From Amaurobius ferox (taxonomy: Eukaryota > Arthropoda > Arachnida > Araneae > Amaurobiidae): a stretch of 64,000 nt of DNA. The stretch lies in the NCBI GenBank assembly GCA_951213105.1, contig OX578155.1, forward strand, positions 28,784,857 through 28,848,856. Reading direction: 5' to 3'. Both the position numbers and the translations under genes were made by a program. The notes beneath the pieces were generated by a model, which saw nothing but the letters and a program-made list of their open reading frames with translations, was not told where the DNA came from and did no database searches. Numbering within the stretch: the stretch's first letter is position 1; each line of letters opens with the position of its first letter. Shown here in pieces: positions 58,790-64,000 of the stretch.

Positions 58790-59369
58790 ACTTTAGGGCC
58801 ATTTCTGCCAATTGGCACACTTTAGAAAAGTTGCCAACATAGCGATATTTCGCCAAATTAATCGCCAAGGTCTCGAGATAAATCTCCTAGTGTTACATGT
58901 CGGTTGATACTCCTTTTTATGCAATTGTTCAGGGAAATGTATTTGAAAAATATGAAATATCTCGAGAACGGTACAAGCTAGCGTTCTAAAGTTTTTGTCA
59001 ATCAATTTAGAATTAAAAAAAATACATAAAATGAGTATTTAATTAACATTATCGAATGTCCTGATTTGTTTTTATAATTTTTTCTAACATTCTTTCGATA
59101 ACTAGGGTCTTCTGAAAGTTTAATCGCGTTTAAAATCAATAGCGTGCTAGTATTCAGAGATCGTAATAATAGTACAAAATTACGTTCGAAATGCTCCACT
59201 CGTTTGTGATATATTGTATCCAGACTCACGGACACACACAGACATAAGATTAAAAATGTTCAATTCGAGTTCAGGATGCCTGAAACATGCTCTTCCATTG
59301 AAAACTCAAATTCCTAACCCCGTTACAATACTTTCCCTATACATTACTATGTATATGTAGGGAAAGTAA
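58790..59369 (-). repeat. Interspersed repeat family B, reverse copy
   Basis: Read on the minus strand: hairpin ACTTTCCCTACA..AGGGAAAGT, ATTGTAACGGGGTTAGGAAT, TTTTAATCTTATGTCTGTGT, then ...GTACCGTTCTCGAGATATTT, as in 10679-11541. Confidence 0.8.
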
Positions 59370-59454
59370 TTGCTAGTATTTACTAAACAAAATAGACAAC
59401 TATCTAGTGATCCTACGTAAAACGTCTAATGTGCATATAAATACACAAAGTCAT

Positions 59455-59865
59455 ATAACAATGCAGTTGGCATCGAAATAGCATCACGTGAATTGGACGT
59501 ATTTACCGATTTAATGCAAAAGAATGACTTGTCCATGCTCAAATGCAAAACCCGCCTAAAAATGCAATTGGCATTGAATTGACATCACGTGAATTAAAAC
59601 TGGACGCTTTTGGCGATTTAATCTAAAGAGAATGACTCGTTAATAGTATTCAAATGCAATCGGCATTAGATCAGCATCACGTGAATTGAAATAGGTCAAT
59701 TTTGGCGATTTAATCCAAAATGAATGGCTCGTTCATATTCAATGCAATTGGCACTAAATTAGCATCACGTGAATTGAAAATTGAACAATTTTGGCGATTT
59801 AATTCAGAAAGAATGACTCGTTCGTACTCAAGTGCAAAATTCGTCTCAAAATGTAATTAGCATTT
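59455..59865 (+). repeat. Tandem repeat, 88-115-bp units, 4 copies plus a partial
   Basis: Units share AATGCAATTGGCAT.., TAGCATCACGTGAATTGAA, TTGGCGATTTAATCCAAA and GAATGACTCGTTC. Copies are clearly diverged, so the array is old. Confidence 0.9.
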
Positions 59866-60647
59866 AATAATAAATGACTATCGACGAATTCTTTGGCGCC
59901 AAAACATAAAACTATTGCAAAATAGTTTCCTCTCTTGTGAATGGAACGAACTTGAACAACGAGAATGTTATTTACAGATTAATTGCTTAATATCGCATAT
60001 GGAAGAAGAAACTACTGGATGAGAAATAACTACTTCTTCAATTATATGCCATTGCTTTTAAAAAATTGTTTAAAAACGCGCAATATTTCGATGAGGGTTC
60101 AAGATATCGTTCTAAAGTATGTGCCATCTGTTTTGTAATGAAAAATCATGTATGAAATTATATTTATCAAACACTAGCAGTATGCGCGTTCTTCGGCCTA
60201 TACAATATAAGGAAACTTAAAATGCACAAACAAGCACAAATTTCTATAGTACTATTCTAACGGCATTGTTATTCAAATCATTCTATTAAAATATCTAAAT
60301 TAAAGCTACTCAAAAAAAAAAAGTTCTCTGTTTTAGCCAGGATGCAAAATAAGCGGCATCGCATCGCAAATAGCGATAGAAAATTTATAGTGTTTTGCGA
60401 TGTCAAAACTAATTCACATAGCACTTTGCGACGTAATTTTAAAAATTCCGACAAATGATTCACGACAGTGAAAAAAAAAAAAAAAAATTCCGAAAAAGCG
60501 CATCGCTCCTTACTACAAGCGCCCCTCTTTAAAACTTAAAATTCCAACATGGCGATTAACGAAATTCTGACTACCGGCCAAATTCTGCGATAGCTTAAGA
60601 GGACGGTGGACGTTGAAATGAGCAAAAATCGACTAAAAAAGGTTTTT
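59866..60647. other. Unassigned DNA
   Basis: 60340-60440 holds repeated GCGATR/TTTGCGAYGT words. Nothing else recognised. Confidence 0.4.
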
Positions 60648-61020
60648 TCTTTTTAACACTTTACAACAAAGTTGAAAAGTGTTTATGACTTTGTTCATTC
60701 TGTCTGTCTGTCTGTCTGTCTGTCCGTTAGCACGATAACTGCCGTAAAAATGACTTAATCAAAATGAAATTTTAGTATGTTGTTCAGACGGTCTGTAGGA
60801 CCTATGGGAATATAAATGAATAATATCACCCAATTAGTTTTGGATTGAACCCGGGTTGAAAAAATAAAATACATTGAGCCCTATGGGACCTAATTTTTCA
60901 AACATTTTTTAAGCGGATTTAAAATTCACAAATTGCTTCGAAAATTTTAGATAATATTCAAATTGTTCCATAAAATATATAAAAAAAATTCAGCGAAATA
61001 TATTCAGTAGTTTTTTAAAT
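60648..61020 (-). repeat. Interspersed repeat family C, copy 2
   Basis: Reverse of 49495-49890. Hairpin AACACTTTACAACAAAGTTG..AAAGTGTT (60656-60683), (GTCT)n at 60701-60724 and CGGTCTGTAGGACCTATGGG. Confidence 0.88.
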
Positions 61021-61221
61021 AAAAATTAAAATAATAATTACACCTCTTATATGAAACGATCACGTGACCACGATATGAAATGATCACATGACCCACTTCA
61101 AAATGATATATGGCATTCATCTTGTTTCAAAATCTGATTTTTTAAAGTTATTTTTAATTCATATTGAGTGTTGTATCCGTCCTAAAACTACTTTATTAAT
61201 ATATAACATTATTTTACACAT

Positions 61222-61382
61222 TTAACCTTTTGCTTACGGGTGGAACGCCAATGTCTGCGTCCATGGACGCCAATGCCTGCAAAGGGGGTCGAACTGTTTG
61301 GGATAGGTATGCTAAATACCTGTCTTTTTGGGAGGTTCTTCGCTTGGGATGGACGCTGTCCCACCCGTAAGCAAAAGGTTAA
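61222..61382. mobile_element. piggyBac-type MITE, 153 bp in TTAA
   Basis: TTAA (61222-61225), then CCTTTTGCTTACGGGTGG; the right end CCACCCGTAAGCAAAAGG is followed by TTAA (61379-61382). 18-bp perfect inverted ends and a TTAA duplication are the piggyBac hallmark. The inside has two GGACGCCAATG.CTGC-like repeats. Non-coding. Confidence 0.88.
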
Positions 61383-62385
61383 ATGCATTTTTTTCGAAAC
61401 AAAAATTTCAAAGGTTTTACATTTTTAAAATGCTCCATGCGTCTTAATTTTTGTCTCAGATGAATGGGATTTGGCAAGAAGATACCTCTCATACTTTTTA
61501 ATGAAACTGGGTATGCATTTCATAATTGGACTTCATTAAGGCAATTAAAAGTGAATAAGAACCTAATTAAATGATGAAGATTAAGTTTTAATGCAGAAAA
61601 GTATTTTTTTAAAAAATCAACTTTCTAAGGGATTTAAAATTGAATACCCAAATGTGTTCATAATATGTTTCTGAGTGATCATAATGTAAAATGAATCAAA
61701 AATCTGAACAAATGGCACGCAAGGAGCATTTTCAAATTTTCGTTAAAAAAAATTAAATTAAAAAAATATATAAAATTATAACAAAATTGAAAGGTATTGT
61801 ATATAGTAATGTTAAGAGGAATATTTATACAAATTTTCATGTTTCTAAATAAATAAATAAAAAAAATTTCAACGCCCACCGTCCCCTTAAAATGACTCTT
61901 CTCCGGAAACAATCCCTCCTGTGGAGTGAGGAAAACCTGTCAACAATCGCTACTGCTACGGCTCCTCCGTGCCCGATCGAAATTTATTGCATTTGCAGCT
62001 GAGAATGCGTACAATACACATTCCTATCTTCCCTAATCACCGCTGTGTTTGAGACAAGGCCGTAGACAGAAACGAAATCCAAGAGGGGCTAGAGTGCGGT
62101 ACCGGAGGCGATGGCCGTAGATAGAATATCTAAGGTGCCGGCTAGAATGAATTACAAAGGGGACTCAACAACTCTGAAGGAGGGGCTTACTAGAAAATTT
62201 TTGCGAGAGGGAATATTGGAGGGAGATGAACTAAAATATTAAATTTTAGTCTTTAAATAAATCGCTGTATTAAAAAAGCATTTTAATTACAACTGAATAC
62301 AGTATATAACACAATATTAACTCTGTAAGAACTCATCAGGTATAGGATGATAATATATAACTCTATATAACTAAGTTGTTGTTGT
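61383..62385. other. Unassigned DNA
   Basis: 61910-62160 is G/C-richer and may hold part of a gene or an old repeat, but no frame or motif supports a call. Confidence 0.4.
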
Positions 62386-62550
62386 TGAAACCCAGACCGT
62401 CCGACCTACCAGAAAGGCGTAAGGTAACTGTTTGGACGGTCGGGAAGTGCCACCCAATTTAGACCGGAACCCAGTGGGGGAGGCATCCACAGGGACCGTA
62501 CCCTCCTTCCCCTACCACCAACCTCTCGGAAGGACTTTCGGACCCACATC
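62386..62550 (-). repeat. Array-type SINE, 3' body and (AAC)n tail
   Basis: On the minus strand: GGTTGGTGGTAGGGGAAGGA, GTCTAAATTGGGTGGC, then the 3' part GGTAGGTCGGACGGTCTGGG and AACAACAAC. The tRNA-like head is missing. This shows what a dispersed 3' end of the SINE looks like, absent from most array units. Confidence 0.85.
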
Positions 62551-62865
62551 TATATAACTAAGTGCTAGAGTTATACATTTTAGAGTGGGCAATACATTAT
62601 CAATTAATAATCTATAACTCAAGAATATTTAACAGTGAAACTTTAATTTGTGAAACTTTATTGAATATTTTAAAATTAAATATGTAAATAAATTTATGAT
62701 CATCAATATGACCAGAAATTCAGCCACTAAAAAATTCTTATTTCTGTACCATACAAAACGAAGTAATTTACAAAAAAAATCTGGAAAAGCAGTTTTCCGT
62801 GTACAATTTGGATACCATGTTGCATGAAATTTCATACCACTGCTAAAATTTAAATATTTTTTATC
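62551..62865. other. AT-rich DNA
   Basis: No feature beyond low-complexity sequence; G-run at about 62865-62874. Confidence 0.4.
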
Positions 62866-63382
62866 GGGGGGGGGGAACTCAGCCCCCTCCCTTCTTTTTT
62901 GCGAAATGACCCGTAAAAATTTCATGTATCCACTCTAGCTAAATTACTAATTGACCAAATTTCACAAAATTTCGTAGATAAGTCACATGTGGGATACCTG
63001 GTGCCGATTATATTTTAGTACAATTCGGAAAATAAATACCAGCCATTTTTTTTTATATAATAGCCAGTAAAAATCGCCAAATCTAAAATAAAAGACTACG
63101 TATGCTCAAATGTATTAATTTAACATTTATTTTATACGCAATTTTTGACGAGGAAAATAATAAGGCCTACCCCATTACTATAGGATTAATCGTTCTCGAG
63201 ATATTTCAGTTTTTCACATTTTTGTTATGCCGCCGTTGAAACAATGTCCAGTTACCAAAAAATTGAATTAAAAGTGCAAATTTAGTGCAATTGAATTGAA
63301 TTTAATGAATTATTAATGTAATAAACAGAAAATAAATTTGAGTCTGTAAGGAAAGTTGTGTGCTGTTCACATCAGATTTTTT
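62866..63382 (-). repeat. Interspersed repeat family A, reverse, 3'-truncated
   Basis: From TCTGATGTGAACAGCACAC (63382, minus) through GTTCTCGAGA-type and GCGAAATGACCCGTAAAAAT blocks. The hairpin end is missing. Confidence 0.75.
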
Positions 63383-64000
63383 TTCATCATGATAAATTAA
63401 AAAATTAAAAGAATTAATCTATATGAGAGTTTCGGGAATAGGCTGAGACCCGGGACCAGCAGGAGCGAACTTAAATCTTTTGTAAGCCGAAAAAAATTGT
63501 ATAAGCCCGAACTTCTGGCTATACAAAATTTTCACACGTAGATGCAAAAATAATCAAAACACATCCTGGTCCAGTTTGTAAACAAATTCACAAAAAACAT
63601 GAAATTGAATCCATATATCCTAAAATAATAGCACTAAAATTGTATTGGTAGATGTACCCGTACTACAATATATGAGTTTGAAAAATCCTTGCCAAAATAA
63701 AGCGTATTAGGTAAGAAAGTAAAAATATCAATAAATCCCGTAATCTTTACATCAGAAGGCCGTAATTGATATAATCCAGTCAAAACTGAAATTATTACAA
63801 AATTTATTTTTATATACATTTCTTATTATTTAAATCGAAAAAAAATTAATAAAAATCATCTGACCTATAAGCACTTGATGAATTGCGTAGCAGAGCAAAA
63901 AATAATTTTATTCAAATAAATTTGAAGAAAAAATTTCGTCTGCATAATGTTATTTATAATGAGAGGTTCGTTTTCATTTATATCTCAACACTCGGCCCCA
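63383..64000 (-). repeat. Family D-like fragment, reverse
   Basis: 63530-63650 matches family D (complement of CAAACTGGACCAGGATGTGT and GGGTACATCTACCAATACAA), and 63750-63990 resembles 54340-54560 reversed. It continues past the window edge. Confidence 0.5.

Noticed and set aside
58208..58868. Minus-strand frames of 97-99 codons as genes
   Set aside because: Composition and lack of motifs suggest chance, and the second runs into a family B repeat.
1..64000. LTR retrotransposon or LINE with coding sequence
   Set aside because: No reverse transcriptase, integrase or long terminal direct repeats were seen anywhere in the window.

Overview
This window is AT-rich, repeat-dense, intron-era eukaryotic nuclear DNA. 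There are no operons, Shine-Dalgarno sites or bacterial gene packing. The only host gene I recognise is a metazoan GT31 beta-1,3-galactosyltransferase exon (about 41491-42471, minus). Tc1/mariner, hAT, piggyBac-type and Helitron-type debris plus tRNA-derived SINEs fit an arthropod. An arachnid is my guess and cannot be shown from the sequence.

Layout. 1-1133 holds two interspersed repeats (families B and A) abutting a decayed Tc1-like transposase (1135-2235). 3145-6290 is a tandem array of a tRNA-derived SINE, mostly perfect 233-bp units. 6330-10675 is AT-rich DNA with short repeats and one full family A copy. 11542-21915 is the most notable object: a 10.4-kb mobile element made of two nearly identical inverted arms of about 4.2 kb around a 1.94-kb unique core. 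The core carries one intact gene (371 aa) with a PC4/p15-like single-strand DNA-binding domain and a C-terminal Cys/His cluster. The element begins AGT, ends ACT, is flanked by a 6-bp direct repeat ACTATA, and sits inside a family B repeat whose uninterrupted relative (empty site) lies at 499-504 of this same window. 23256-25548 is a Tc3-like transposon broken by a 748-bp hAT remnant with a perfect 8-bp target duplication. 26530-29800 has two fold-back MITEs and a small satellite. 29815-41490 is a long AT-rich stretch with only small transposon remnants, then the glycosyltransferase exon. 43950-64000 is again dense in repeats: family A copies including a head-to-tail dimer, Helitron-like termini, a near-perfect 94-bp-arm palindrome, a piggyBac-type MITE, and microsatellites.

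How the parts relate. Apart from the glycosyltransferase, everything recognisable is mobile or repetitive. The PC4 gene is the only intact mobile-element gene. Its element has no visible integrase, polymerase or transposase, so if it moves it probably depends on a partner elsewhere in the genome. AG/CT ends with a 6-bp duplication are the hallmark of Polinton/Maverick elements, which is the working hypothesis. Families A, B and C share one design: a terminal hairpin next to a run of short CA/CAGA repeats. Boundaries of diverged repeats are by eye and approximate.
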